64,000 nucleotides of DNA from Diplolepis rosae. Lineage: Eukaryota; Arthropoda; Insecta; Hymenoptera; Diplolepididae. Shown in pieces: positions 35,804 to 45,733 of this stretch. The stretch is from positions 2,108,001 through 2,172,000 of the forward strand of contig JAPYXD010000754.1 in assembly GCA_030998225.1 (NCBI GenBank), written 5' to 3'. A model generated the notes under the pieces. It ran no database searches and was not told where the DNA came from. It worked only from the letters and a program-made list of their open reading frames with translations. The translations under genes were made by a program, and so were the position numbers. Every line of letters begins with the position of its first letter. Position 1 is the stretch's first letter.

Positions 35804-35881
35804 ATGCCGGAAGATCGTACCGGTCGGCTACGCTCATTATTGTTTATAGTGATTTTTTTAATAATTATTGTGCAAAAGTAA
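35804..35881 (+). CDS. Candidate 25-residue small ORF with a membrane helix
   Basis: The frame reads MPEDRTGRLRSL followed by LFIVIFLIIIVQK and a stop. It has a charged N-terminus and a short hydrophobic helix, the form of many micropeptides. The ATG context is AAAACATGC. It lies 697 bp upstream of the PABPN1 start and might be an upstream ORF or a separate small gene. I do not recognise it. A chance frame of this size in A+T-rich DNA is quite possible. Confidence 0.25.
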   Translation: MPEDRTGRLRSLLFIVIFLIIIVQK

Positions 35882-36577
35882 TGAACAAAAGTTTAAATGT
35901 TTAAAACTGGTTTCAATTTTCGCACTAAATAGTAAATGTGCACATAATTTTTTATCGAGTCTTGATCCGATCAGTGTCAAACAGACTATTTGAGTTGGGG
36001 ACACGTATAACTAATTGAAAGTAAAATTTGTTTTTCATTAAAATTTTCAGGCACACATATTAACGTTTCCAGTAAAATTTTGTTACATAAAACTGCTATA
36101 GATAGGCTCTTGATTGCTTATGCGTACTTGGTAGTAGTTCTCAGATAATGAATGCAGCTTTTCAAAATTGTATCCTGAATAAATAAACCACACTTTAATA
36201 TATTATTGTAATTGACAGGAAACCTTGCTCTAGATAAAGATTTTTTTTAAACAGGGACTCAAAATTCCCAAGGAAGAAGAAAACTCATCTCTAAGAAAAT
36301 TCTTATTCGCACGTGGGTTGTGTTGACGTCGACTATATCTCCCTCTCTTTCAGCTTATTTCATATACAGATTCCATTATTCAACATCAATAATCCTAGCT
36401 ATATGTCAGTTCAAACAAATTTCAATCGGGATATTTTGACATATTTTTATTTCTTCAAGTCATTTACAACTGAAATAAGCAAACCATAATTTGTTGATAT
36501 GTTTAGTGATATAGTTATATGATAAATTTTAACATATGAAATATAGTTTTTCAGACCTCTACCCACTTGTTTCAGAA

Positions 36578-38316
36578 ATGTCTGAATCCGATTTATTATC
36601 AAGTGAACAAATTGATGGCATTGATGGGCTTGAGAATGGTCAGGATGGCGATGCTTTAATGCACAATGATGGTGTAAGACGTGATTTTACAGAAGCTAAT
36701 ATTGATGACCCAGTAAGTCAAAATACGTATACTCAAATGAGATTACATTGAAATCGCCTTCAAGTTGCAGAATAATATTATATTTTATACTAAATGTTAC
36801 TAATTCACAATTGAGCCGACGGATGCAATAAGGGCACTTGCGCTCGAAAAGGCTGGAAAGAATTTTCCAGACGCGTGACGTCACAGCAAAAATTAAAACT
36901 CGAAATTTAAAAAAAATATATATATTTATCATGATACATCTTGACAAATGAATTTCTGTTGGCTCAATTGTATATCTAAACATTATTTTTTTGACTAGGA
37001 ATTAGAAGCTATAAAAGCACGAGTAAGAGAGATGGAAGAAGAAGCTGAAAAACTAAAACAGTTACAATCTGAAGTTGACAAACAGATGAACATGAGTAGT
37101 CCTCCCGGCATAAGTAAGTTTTCTGTGTTTTGGTGGAGCTTCTACCTTTAAGAGAAGTTTAATAATGCTATTCTATTATAAACTAAGTGTAACTGTTAAA
37201 CTCTTTGAAATTTACTTTCTAGCTAGTCCACTAAATATGTCTATGGAGGATAAGATGGAAGTAGATAATAGGTCTATCTACGTGGGAAATGTGCGTACAT
37301 TCTTTTCATATTGTTGTGAAATGTAAGGGCCTGAGCACAATGAATACCTAAACTTGAATGATCGTCTATCCTTTTTTGTTGACCTTTTATATAAAGAGAC
37401 ATGTCGAGTCTTTTCAACACAATGAAAACTCGAACGTTTAGGTCAAATGTGTGTTGACAAAAAGGATAGATGATATCTAAGTTTAAGTTTAGAGTTTAGC
37501 TCTTGGTTGTGTTGAGGCCGTAACCCTCATTCAACATTAAACTTCACAACGTAAAAGCAATAATCTATTTTTAATAATGTAAATAAAGGTTGACTATGGC
37601 GCAACTGCTGAGGAATTGGAACAACATTTTCATGGGTGTGGAAGTGTCAACAGAGTAACAATTTTATGTAATAAGTTTGATGGGCATCCTAAAGGTTTTG
37701 CATACATAGAATTTGCTGATCCAGATTCTGTGCAAACAGCAATGGCTATGGATGAATCAGTGTTCAGAGGCCGACAAATAAAGGTAATGCCGAAACGAAC
37801 AAATAGGCCTGGATTATCCGTGACTAACAGGTATGTACATCGATTAGAATTTGCATAATTCATAGAATTAAAACAAATAATTCATTATGAATTATGAACG
37901 GTATTCAAATTTTGAAAAGTAGATTACTTTTTCCAATTAATATGTTTGACAGAGGACCAAGAGGAGTACGAGGTTATCGAGGAATTACTCGTGGGGTTAG
38001 TCGTGGAAGTGCATATTTTGCAGGATACAGACCCACAAGACGACCTAGGTAAACATTTTTTATCCCCCCCCCCCCCCCCCTTGTATGAAGTTTGTCAAAT
38101 GACCACTTTGAAATATTGATTTGGGATTCGATGAAGAATTACCTACTGCTTCCTTGTAGAAAAATAACAAGGGATTTTTATCGTGAATATTCAGAACATT
38201 TTTGATTTTTAAAATTGTTTTAGAATATACCATCAATGTTCCACAACAGTTATCTGTTTTAATATGCTTATTATTATTGCAGGAGTTATAGGCGTGGATA
38301 TTACATGCCATACTGA
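36578..38316 (+). CDS. PABPN1: Nuclear poly(A)-binding protein 1 (Pabp2)
   Basis: Exons 36578-36712, 36999-37113, 37223-37290, 37589-37830, 37953-38048 and 38283-38316 give 229 residues. Order: acidic N-terminus ([17 protein letters not shown]), coiled coil ([20 protein letters not shown]), one RRM with RNP2 SIYVGNVDYG and RNP1 [10 protein letters not shown], then an Arg/Gly/Tyr-rich tail ending RRGYYMPY. This is the PABPN1 layout, which stimulates poly(A) polymerase and sets tail length in the nucleus. The tail arginines are methylated in relatives. The start MSESDLL was chosen because it follows an in-frame leader with no family similarity. There is no polyalanine tract. Intron 3 holds a MITE (37327-37520). 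Confidence 0.95.
37327..37520. mobile_element. MITE in PABPN1 intron 3, TAA target duplication
   Basis: Inverted ends GGGCCTGAGCACAA and (inverted) CGGCCTCAACACAA, with inner arms sharing ATCTATCCTTTTTGT-type sequence. TAA flanks both sides (37324-37326 and 37521-37523). 194 bp, non-coding, wholly inside the intron. Confidence 0.7.
38064..38080 (+). repeat. Poly-C homopolymer of 17
   Basis: Seventeen consecutive C in an otherwise A+T-rich region, at the start of PABPN1 intron 5. The length may be uncertain for sequencing reasons. Confidence 0.9.
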
Positions 38317-39534
38317 CCATTTTAGATCTTACTGCCTGTTGCCGAGGTAATGTTTTGCACAAGTTTAGTGTTTAGGACATAGCTCTACAACATAACCTGG
38401 TTTATTATAGGTCATCGCAACATTAAGGCTAATTTCACAAAAAACGAGTTTACTATTCTCGCTCAGAAATAGGTGGTCCACAAAGGTCAATACCAACCTA
38501 CGGTGTTTTGCAGAACAATAGTTCGAAAAACGCCACTACATGTGACATCATAATAGTGCTAAAATGAATCACTACTTTTTTTTCATCAAGAAATATCTAA
38601 GAAAACTTGTATTACAATCCATTTAAACAAATCTTGGCACCATTTTTATGAAAGTTATAAATTTAAATATACAAACCTCCTTAATTTTTAAGATACGTAT
38701 TGAAAAATTATTGTATTGAAACATAGTGACAAGTAAGCAGTTTTGTACGTCGATATAATTGTGCTATAGCCGATATAAAGAGATTTTGCAAAAGCAAGTC
38801 ATTGAAATAAGCCAGAGCAAGAAAGTGGAGAATTCTAATGTGTATATAAAGCACACTCACTTCACATTTTATGGTAATTTAAAAAATAATTTACACATTT
38901 TAAGTCACATAAGTATGTACTAAATCTATTGAATGAAGAATTAGTTTTTTTTTGTAAATTTTTTATGTACTTATTCATGTAAAATGTGAAAAAATACAAA
39001 ATCTGTTGAAAATATAGTCAGAACCTTTCAAAAAAAAAAGAAATCCACTTCGTAGATACCGTGAAATTAGTTTGAAAAATGAAATCGTAAAATCTTTACA
39101 CGTTTATTTAGTTTTAGAATAAGATGTCAAATTAAATTTTAACGAAACAAGAAAAATTATATTTATAGTAGAGAAGTGCTGCAAAATATTTAGTCTCGCG
39201 TGTCACTACTTATGTGTAATATGTTCATACGAAGGATTATTAAAAATCTAATCATTTAATAAACACCCATTTAATAAAACAAGTTTAATTACAATAATTA
39301 TAGTTCCTTCCTTTTGGAGCCGAAATTAGATTACGTAACATGCATTGCACGCTTTGACCATTTGGTCAACTCAGTCATGTAATTAACATTTGATTTAGAT
39401 TCAACCAATAGTTATATAAGTGCAGCTGATGATAGGTGTAAGTTCAAACTCTACATTTATTTACAATTTTTGGCGATTTTATTAATATCCTGTTTCCTTC
39501 TCACATACATGTACACATACATTCACTCTCCCTT
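38317..39534. other. PABPN1 3' UTR and intergenic
   Basis: A+T-rich, with no ORF supported. It likely contains the PABPN1 polyadenylation site. No mobile element was recognised. Confidence 0.45.
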
Positions 39535-40127
39535 TTATTCACTGAATTTAACAATCTGATTAACTAATCCACATTTTTCTGCTTCTTCTTTCCGCTCAAA
39601 TACGTCGTTTTTATCCAAAGGTAAATTTTCCAATTCTTAGATGATTTAATTAGTTGTTTAAGCAATGTGCGTGTAAATCACAGCTCAAATACTGACACAA
39701 TGGTAAATATGACAAACAGTATGCCTATACAGAATTAAATTTGAGTGAACAAGCAAATCTGTTTGACTACTTAAAACAAAAACTTTTTTAGAAGATGTAA
39801 TGATGAATGTCTTTCTTTTGTATTGACGTAAAAAACAAATATTTTAAATTAGTTTTCTTTAGTTTTTTAAAATACATTCCAGATTTCTAGGTCAATTACC
39901 ATTGTGTATGCTCGACCAGATATCAGTTACATTCGCACACTGACGATTGGAAGAGCAGAGTCAAGACTTACAAATGTTACTCTCCTTATAGACATTACAC
40001 AGTTGCCTATTTGAAAGCATACAGTAAGGTCGTCTTCAAGCAAAGCGTTTGTAACTTGGGGAATGAAGGAAGTTGAAAGCAAATTAGCGGTTATTAGAGC
40101 AGAATCTAAATATTCAAATTTATGGAA
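39535..40127 (-). pseudogene. Possible decayed ClpP-like protease relic
   Basis: Two minus-strand open stretches resemble parts of the ClpP fold. The 40127-39927 segment has SALITANLL, LTVCFQIGNCVMSI and SALPIVSVRM. These can be laid beside ClpP blocks around the catalytic serine (GQ.CSMGSLLLAAG) and SLP.ARIM. The 39635-39535 segment has LDKNDVFERKEEAEKCGLVN, like the C-terminal (M.RD.FMS..EAKEFGLID) block. The catalytic serine region is not conserved (NCVMSI), there is no start codon, and the two parts are separated by stops. The match is by eye and weak. The alternative is chance open frames in the 3' UTR of RAC1, which ends about 1.8 kb to the right. Confidence 0.3.
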
Positions 40128-41910
40128 TTATTTAGCCATATTTAAAAAAATTAAGCTTGACGTAACAAAGAGATAAGAGAAAACATAATCTTTTAATACC
40201 TTCTGTTATAACATTGTTTGAAAATTAAAACTTTCAAGAAAAATGAAAAGTTTCTATGAGTACAATACCGTTTAGGTCAGAATAAGATTAATGTAAAATA
40301 AAATTAAAGTTTCACATAGAATCAGATAGAATTTTTTAGTATATAATAAAATACCATTTTTAAATGTTTTCACTTACATTATTATTTTAATTTCTTCAGC
40401 TGTAATAAAACAAGGTGGTTTTTTTATCCTAAAAAATTCATGCTTGACATGTTTAGCTCTTTTGAAAAAAATTTGCAATTAACATTATTTCAAATATTCA
40501 TTTTTTACGCAATGGACGAACAGACGACATTAATTGACTAGAGATTTTTTTGCGTCATGCTCAACTCCGTAAATTATTCCATAAACTTAAGCATTTTCTC
40601 TGATCTAACTAGTAGACAGCAGTAAATGAAATAATTACATTAATGTTCAATTTTACTTTTATATTTGTTTTCTTAGTCTAACGTTAGAGAATCTAAAACA
40701 TTAAACATAATAAAATAATGTATATAGTTAAACTCTGTCACGAGTTTGAAAATTACCTTACTGTATATTGATGTGGGGAATTTTGCTTCAGAAGTACATA
40801 TACTACTGCAGGAAGCTATTGGTCCACTTAATTTTTTTAGCAGCTGCTCAAAATCATTTAATTCTTATAATATCCAGTTAAAAATATATTACCCCATAGC
40901 ATAAAAAAAATAAAAATTATGTTTTTTACAATATTTAAAACATTAATTTGACTCATTACCTTCAATTTGAAGTTTGAAGTTATTAGAAGCAGAGTTTTAT
41001 CACCTTCTATGGTGCGATAGGAAAAACGTTTGATTTAATATTAAATAAATTAAAAGTTGAACAACTGCTGAAAATGAAGGGTACTATTAATTTTCAGCAG
41101 TAGAGTATGTTTGAAAAATTAAATATTTTTTGATTGCTTTTAATTTTTTAAGTCTCTATGAACTTTATAAATATGAAGATTTCTATTGCATGTTACCACT
41201 TACGCGTTCGAAAAATCTGTTTATGTTGAAAGTAAATTATTTAGAAAATTGGATTAAAATTTAATATAACTCTTTGAATTAAAGAAACATTATTGTTTTA
41301 TACTGAGCTTTGAAAGCGATCATTAATATCACGCATAAAATTCTTAAACAATGTACACACCGGATGTAAAACGCCGCATGCATATACTTATATATACTTT
41401 TTTGCCCAATTATATGAATAATTGTTGCTATTATTTAATATACTCTTGTATACTGTACACAATCAGTTTAAATGCTGTTTTTTATCACTCCTCAATAAAC
41501 TTGATTGAATAGCAACATATCCTTTTCTTCTTTAGATGTTTAGAATGAAAAGCTCTTCTGCATTCAAAGCAATACTACTCTGCAGTATCTTTCTTTATAT
41601 CTACAACAGAATTGAGGATCGGTGAAAATCTCAATTTGTTGATTTGATCATTATTAGCGCGTACCACTCTGTACCTCTCATTAGCTTCAATATTTTATTA
41701 AAATCAGTAAAATAGTCTGTCATTTTGTGCGCTTCACTCCTAATTGCATTTATGTAACTGATAAATATTCAAATATCAGTTATACGTAAAAGTGGTGAAA
41801 TAAGGACCTTCGAACCTTTTTTCACATAAATTGATATAAATCTTCAAGAAAATCGAGAGGCTTATAGTGCAGCTAAACGGTTTTGACGGTAAATACAAAA
41901 ATACTTAATA
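40128..41910. other. Probable RAC1 3' UTR and flank
   Basis: A+T-rich DNA on the 3' side of RAC1 (minus strand) with no ORF. Rac1 genes often have long 3' UTRs, which is the simplest reading. Confidence 0.4.
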
Positions 41911-43256
41911 TTATAGGATGCAACACTTGCGTTTCGGTTTGACTTGGAGAACAGGACAAAGAACTGCTCGGATTGCCTCGTCAAACACAGTTTTCAATCC
42001 TTTCTGTGTAAGAGCCGAACATTCCAGGTATTTTACTGAACCAATTTCTTTTGCCATTGCCAAACCCTGCAAAGTGAAATTTATGTTAAGATTTTATTCC
42101 TGAAATAAAGCAATAGGTTCACCTCACTTTTCGGTTAAAAGTAAGGTTTTCATTTTGGTGTGTCAAAACTAAAAAAAATCTTGAATTCGATGTTCTCAGA
42201 GTAAGCTTTTTATTATTAAGAATATTTAACTAACCTGAGGATATGTAATAGGTGCGAGTTTCTTATCTTTTAACCGTTCAATGGTTTCTTTGTCTTCGCG
42301 TAAATCCAACTTAGTGCCGACAAGGATTATAGGAGTTGCTGGACAATGATGACGAACCTCAGGGTACCACTTGGCTCTAACGTTTTCAAAACTTGCTGGA
42401 TTGACCAGAGAAAAGCAGATTAAGAAGACATCAGTCTGTGGGTACGAAAGTGGACGCAATCTATCGTAATCTTCTTGACCAGCCGTATCCCAGAGGCCGA
42501 GGTTAATTGGTTTACCATCTACCATAACATTTGCAGAGTAATTGTCAAATACGGTAGGGATGTACTCGCCTGGGAAAGCGTTGGTTGTATAACTAATCAG
42601 TAAACAGGTTTTACCCACGGCTCTGTACAAAATAATAGAACAAATATGAATTGATGATTCTTCTCGTGTTAATTATGTTATTTATCAAAATTACTTGCAT
42701 TATTCTCTTCAAAATTCACTTTATACCAGTAAGTATTATTTCAATTTTATTAAATTTACTTGAATCCATTTTGAAATTCCAAATTTTGTTGAAAATTTGA
42801 AATTAATTTTTAATTTAATGTTAAAAAAGAAAATTCGTTTTCACTGGAATTCAACCCATTAGTTGGAACCAAAATAGAACTACAGTTTTGTCACTTGGGT
42901 CTAGCAGATCTCGGATATAAATTTCATTTAATGTTCATTTAATGTTTTAGGTATAATCATTTGTTCCCCGTGAGAATATGACAATAGTTCACACAGTCGA
43001 GAATTGAAGACTTTACAGCCACTAATTGGATAATAAATCTTGCAAATAATTCTTTCGAGCATAAGTATGTTTAGATTATTTATGAAAAATTTGTTGACCA
43101 CCGCTTTAAAAAATGGTAGAGAATTATGAACCAAATCAAAATGACTCCTCTAACACATCTTGCATTGAGAATGATTATCATGTTCCTTAATAACGATTTG
43201 ATTAAGAGTATTGAAACTTACCCGTCACCTACTACCACACACTTGATCGCCTGCAT
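41911..43256 (-). CDS. RAC1: Rho-family small GTPase Rac1
   Basis: Exons (minus) 43256-43222, 42622-42235 and 42066-41911 give exactly 192 residues, the canonical Rac1 length. Visible elements: [20 protein letters not shown] (P-loop), the switch I region [14 protein letters not shown], switch [22 protein letters not shown], and the nucleotide motifs GTKLDLRED and ECSAL. The polybasic end KPKRKCCIL has a geranylgeranylation CAAX box. The Rho insert helix [20 protein letters not shown] is present. Family knowledge: Rac1 cycles between GTP and GDP forms at the plasma membrane and drives actin remodelling through WAVE and PAK. The first exon ends in the P-loop and intron 1 is 600 bp. Confidence 0.98.
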
Positions 43257-43703
43257 GATCCACTAAAAGATTTTCAGTACACGTAAAACAAGAACTTTGT
43301 GATAAACTGTCAATTTCGAGAGATGTAAGAATGTAGTATGCAAGCCAGAGATCTAAAAAATTAGACGGACTACACAGCAAAGCTTGGAGGTCTTGGAACT
43401 GCAAAACTAGCGTCTAAAATTAAACAATCAACAAACAAAGTACAAGAATCAATAATTCTCATACACTAGAGACAGTATTGTAAAAGATGATTATTAATAA
43501 TGACAATGGATGAAAATGTTCCAAACTCGAATCCTTTTATCCTGAACTTGTCCACTGTTGAGACCTTCTTGCTGCCAAGCCCAATCCCAATACCATTACC
43601 ACATTACCAAAAGAGGATCGGTAATACAGTTATTTCAGGATCCAGGTCGGTAAGCATGGTTGGGAAACTACGATGTTTACGTGTATGCTTGAAAATTGTT
43701 TGA
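43257..43703. other. RAC1 upstream region
   Basis: Likely 5' UTR and promoter of RAC1. No gene or repeat is supported up to the TIR element at 43704. Confidence 0.4.
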
Positions 43704-43942
43704 GGCTGGAGTCCCATGAGGGAGATCAGTAAAATAGACTCCTTGCATACAAAATTAAGAGTCAATTTTTTTAAATAAAAAATTAGTTTCATCTATTCTG
43801 ACACTATTTCCGTTGCAATTCGTTGATTTCTATTCTACAATTAATTATAATCATTGTTCATAGAATGGTTTTTTACAAGGCGTGAAAAAAATGCGGTGAT
43901 TGGTTCACGCTACGAGTGACGTCACTAGGCAGTATATTTGAA

Positions 43943-44411
43943 TCAGCTGTATCTATTTACATGCAGTTTTCCATTACCAGTGACAGTAAAAACGCGTTTT
44001 TGATCTTTTTGGCAAGCAAAAATTCGAGTTAATGCTCCTTCCTTTAAATCTAAGTTTGCAGAAGGATTCAATTTGAATATCATGAAGTTTTCAATATCTT
44101 CCTCCAACTGAACAATAAAAAATAAGCACATTTGAAATGTTATAACCTCATAGTAATCATCTATTGTATTATTCGGTAAAATTTGTTTTCCAGTAGTTGC
44201 AAACTACAAGATTTTTCATTTTCAGAATTAAACTTACCTTAAAATGATCTTTGCAACAAAACAAGCCCGATTGTAAAGATACTTGATATTCAGGACGAGC
44301 TGCAGTGATCCATTTTTTTCTAATTTCTTCCTTAGGAACCGATAAAAACACTTTCGATGGTGTTTTAGTGGAAGAATTCGGGGAACAGGCTACGAAACAA
44401 TTTTTCACCAT
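43943..44411 (-). CDS. Small THAP-type zinc-finger protein inside a TIR element
   Basis: Exons (minus) 44411-44238 and 44107-43943 give 112 residues. The THAP C2CH signature is visible: CFVAC near the N-terminus, FLSVPKEEIRKKWITAARPE with the invariant Trp, then FCCKDHF. Exon 2 encodes LEEDIENFMIFKL and RIFACQKDQKRVF, a pattern seen after the finger in insect THAP proteins. THAP fingers bind DNA and occur in P-element transposases, domesticated regulators and other transposon proteins. No transposase RNase H-like domain follows, so this is either a stand-alone DNA-binding protein or the surviving 5' end of a larger gene. The canonical AVPxxF end of the domain is not evident. It has an intact frame and good splice sites (GTAAGT, TTCAG). 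Confidence 0.7.
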
Positions 44412-44670
44412 TTTCCGCGAGGAATCTTTTCTTTAATTGACTTTTTGAATGATTTTGCGGAGCAAATAACATGGTTGTTGACGTTTACATCTGCCTAGTA
44501 ACGTCACTGGCTAAGCGTGCGCTTTTCAGCGCGTTTGAAATACACTATTGCGTTTAATTCTTAAATTTAAAAAATGATTGTATATTTTTGAAAAATTTTA
44601 TTGTAACTTATGTTATTTTGCTCCAAGGATTCGATTTTGCTCATTTTTGAAAAATGTGCAAGGAGTCTAT

Positions 44671-44766
44671 AGTGGAATAGTCATTGACCACTTGTATGAT
44701 TGCTTTAGAGTTTGGCGAATTTCTTAAACTGTAAAGCAATCACACTATTGGTGGATGACTATTCGA
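44671..44766. mobile_element. 96 bp palindromic insertion in the right TIR
   Basis: The arms AGTGGAATAGTCATTGACCA and the inverted TCGAATAGTCATCCACCAAT meet in TGATTGCTTTA. CTAT is repeated at the two edges (44667-44670 and 44767-44770). Removing it restores the continuous TIR seen at 43704-43747, which is how the insertion was recognised. Confidence 0.6.
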
Positions 44767-44803
44767 CTATTCTACTAATCTCCTTCATGGGACTCCACCC
44801 TGA

Positions 44804-45232
44804 CTCATTCTTTAATTCATAATTTTCTAATTCTTAAGAAAATTACAAAAATAATTTAAATTATGTCTATCACTGTATCAAACTGTGTAATTTACGTCAG
44901 AGCCTTAAATTATCGTGAAAGTATTGGGTTTTCGACGTAGATTGTAAATTACGTTACGCGTAATGTATGTATAAAAAGTTACATGAATTAAAATACGTAT
45001 TTTATGTACTTTATCCCCTACCACAAATTATACACGAATTAAAAAAATAAGTACCATGAAGTACCTGAAATAATACTGCAAGATACAATGCAAATTAGGT
45101 ACCTATCTCTGGGATAATGTGTTAAGTTATCACGAGAGTAAAAAAGACAGAAGTATATTTTTGTCTCTACGCATCGTCATTTCCCCAAGTGATTGATATT
45201 TTTGACACAAGTAGTGGAAGTGAAAATGCCTA
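44804..45232. repeat. Fragment of the TACGTAAATTAC repeat family
   Basis: Contains TGTAATTTACGTCAG and AAATTAGGTACCTATCTCTG. These match the subterminal words of the hAT-like elements at 34928 and 61872, but without a clear pair of ends. Non-coding. Confidence 0.4.
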
Positions 45233-45236
45233 TTAA

Positions 45237-45439
45237 GGGCATGCCATTGACGTAATTTTGTCGAATACTTTTCGTCCTTCCTATATTTAAATTAATAACT
45301 CAAAGGAATTTTTCGATGCAGATAAACGTAAAAGAAAGATCATAGTATGTTTATCTGCTACGGAAAATCCATCTCAATTATTGATTTAAGAATGGGAAAG
45401 ACGAAAAGTATTGGATATAGTCACGTCAATGACATGCCC
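45237..45439. mobile_element. TTAA-flanked MITE, GGGCATG family
   Basis: 203 bp with ends GGGCATGCCATTGACGTAAT and the inverted GGGCATGTCATTGACGTGAC, flanked by TTAA (45233-45236, 45440-45443). The arms match for about 90 bp, including ATACTTTTCGTC and CAGATAAACGTA-type sequence. Fragments of the same family occur at 21614-21720, 35466-35560 and 62470-62648, so it is abundant here. Confidence 0.78.
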
Positions 45440-45733
45440 TTAACTTGACACAGGCCGTGCAAACCTAATGGAAAGGTGGTGGACCGTTAGCAACTAGCGC
45501 CGCGTACAGCACTGCGCATGAACTACCATTATGTGTACACGTGTTAGTGCATATACATGCATACGTAGGTTCTTTAAATGTGTTACAAAGAATATATTCA
45601 AATAAAATTAAAAGGAAATTGAAGATTTAGCGCAAAATTGTGAAAATTTAATTCAAGATTGAGAAGTTATGTTGATATCAACTCACTCTTTAATTACATT
45701 TACACAATTTTGCCTTAAATCATGGTTTTCTCG

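Larger units (their letters stand above)
43704..44800. mobile_element. TIR-bounded element with TGA duplication carrying a THAP gene
   Basis: The left TIR (43704-43747, starting GGCTGGAGTCCCATGAGGGA) matches the right TIR (44657-44800, inverted GGGTGGAGTCCCATGAAGGA) over about 44 bp, through TAGACTCCTTGCA. TGA lies at both outer edges (43701-43703, 44801-44803). The right TIR is split by a 96 bp palindrome at 44671-44766. A further inner inverted pair, GTGACGTCACTAGGCAG (43916-43932) and CTGCCTAGTAACGTCAC (44491-44507), brackets the THAP gene. No transposase catalytic domain is present. Confidence 0.7.
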
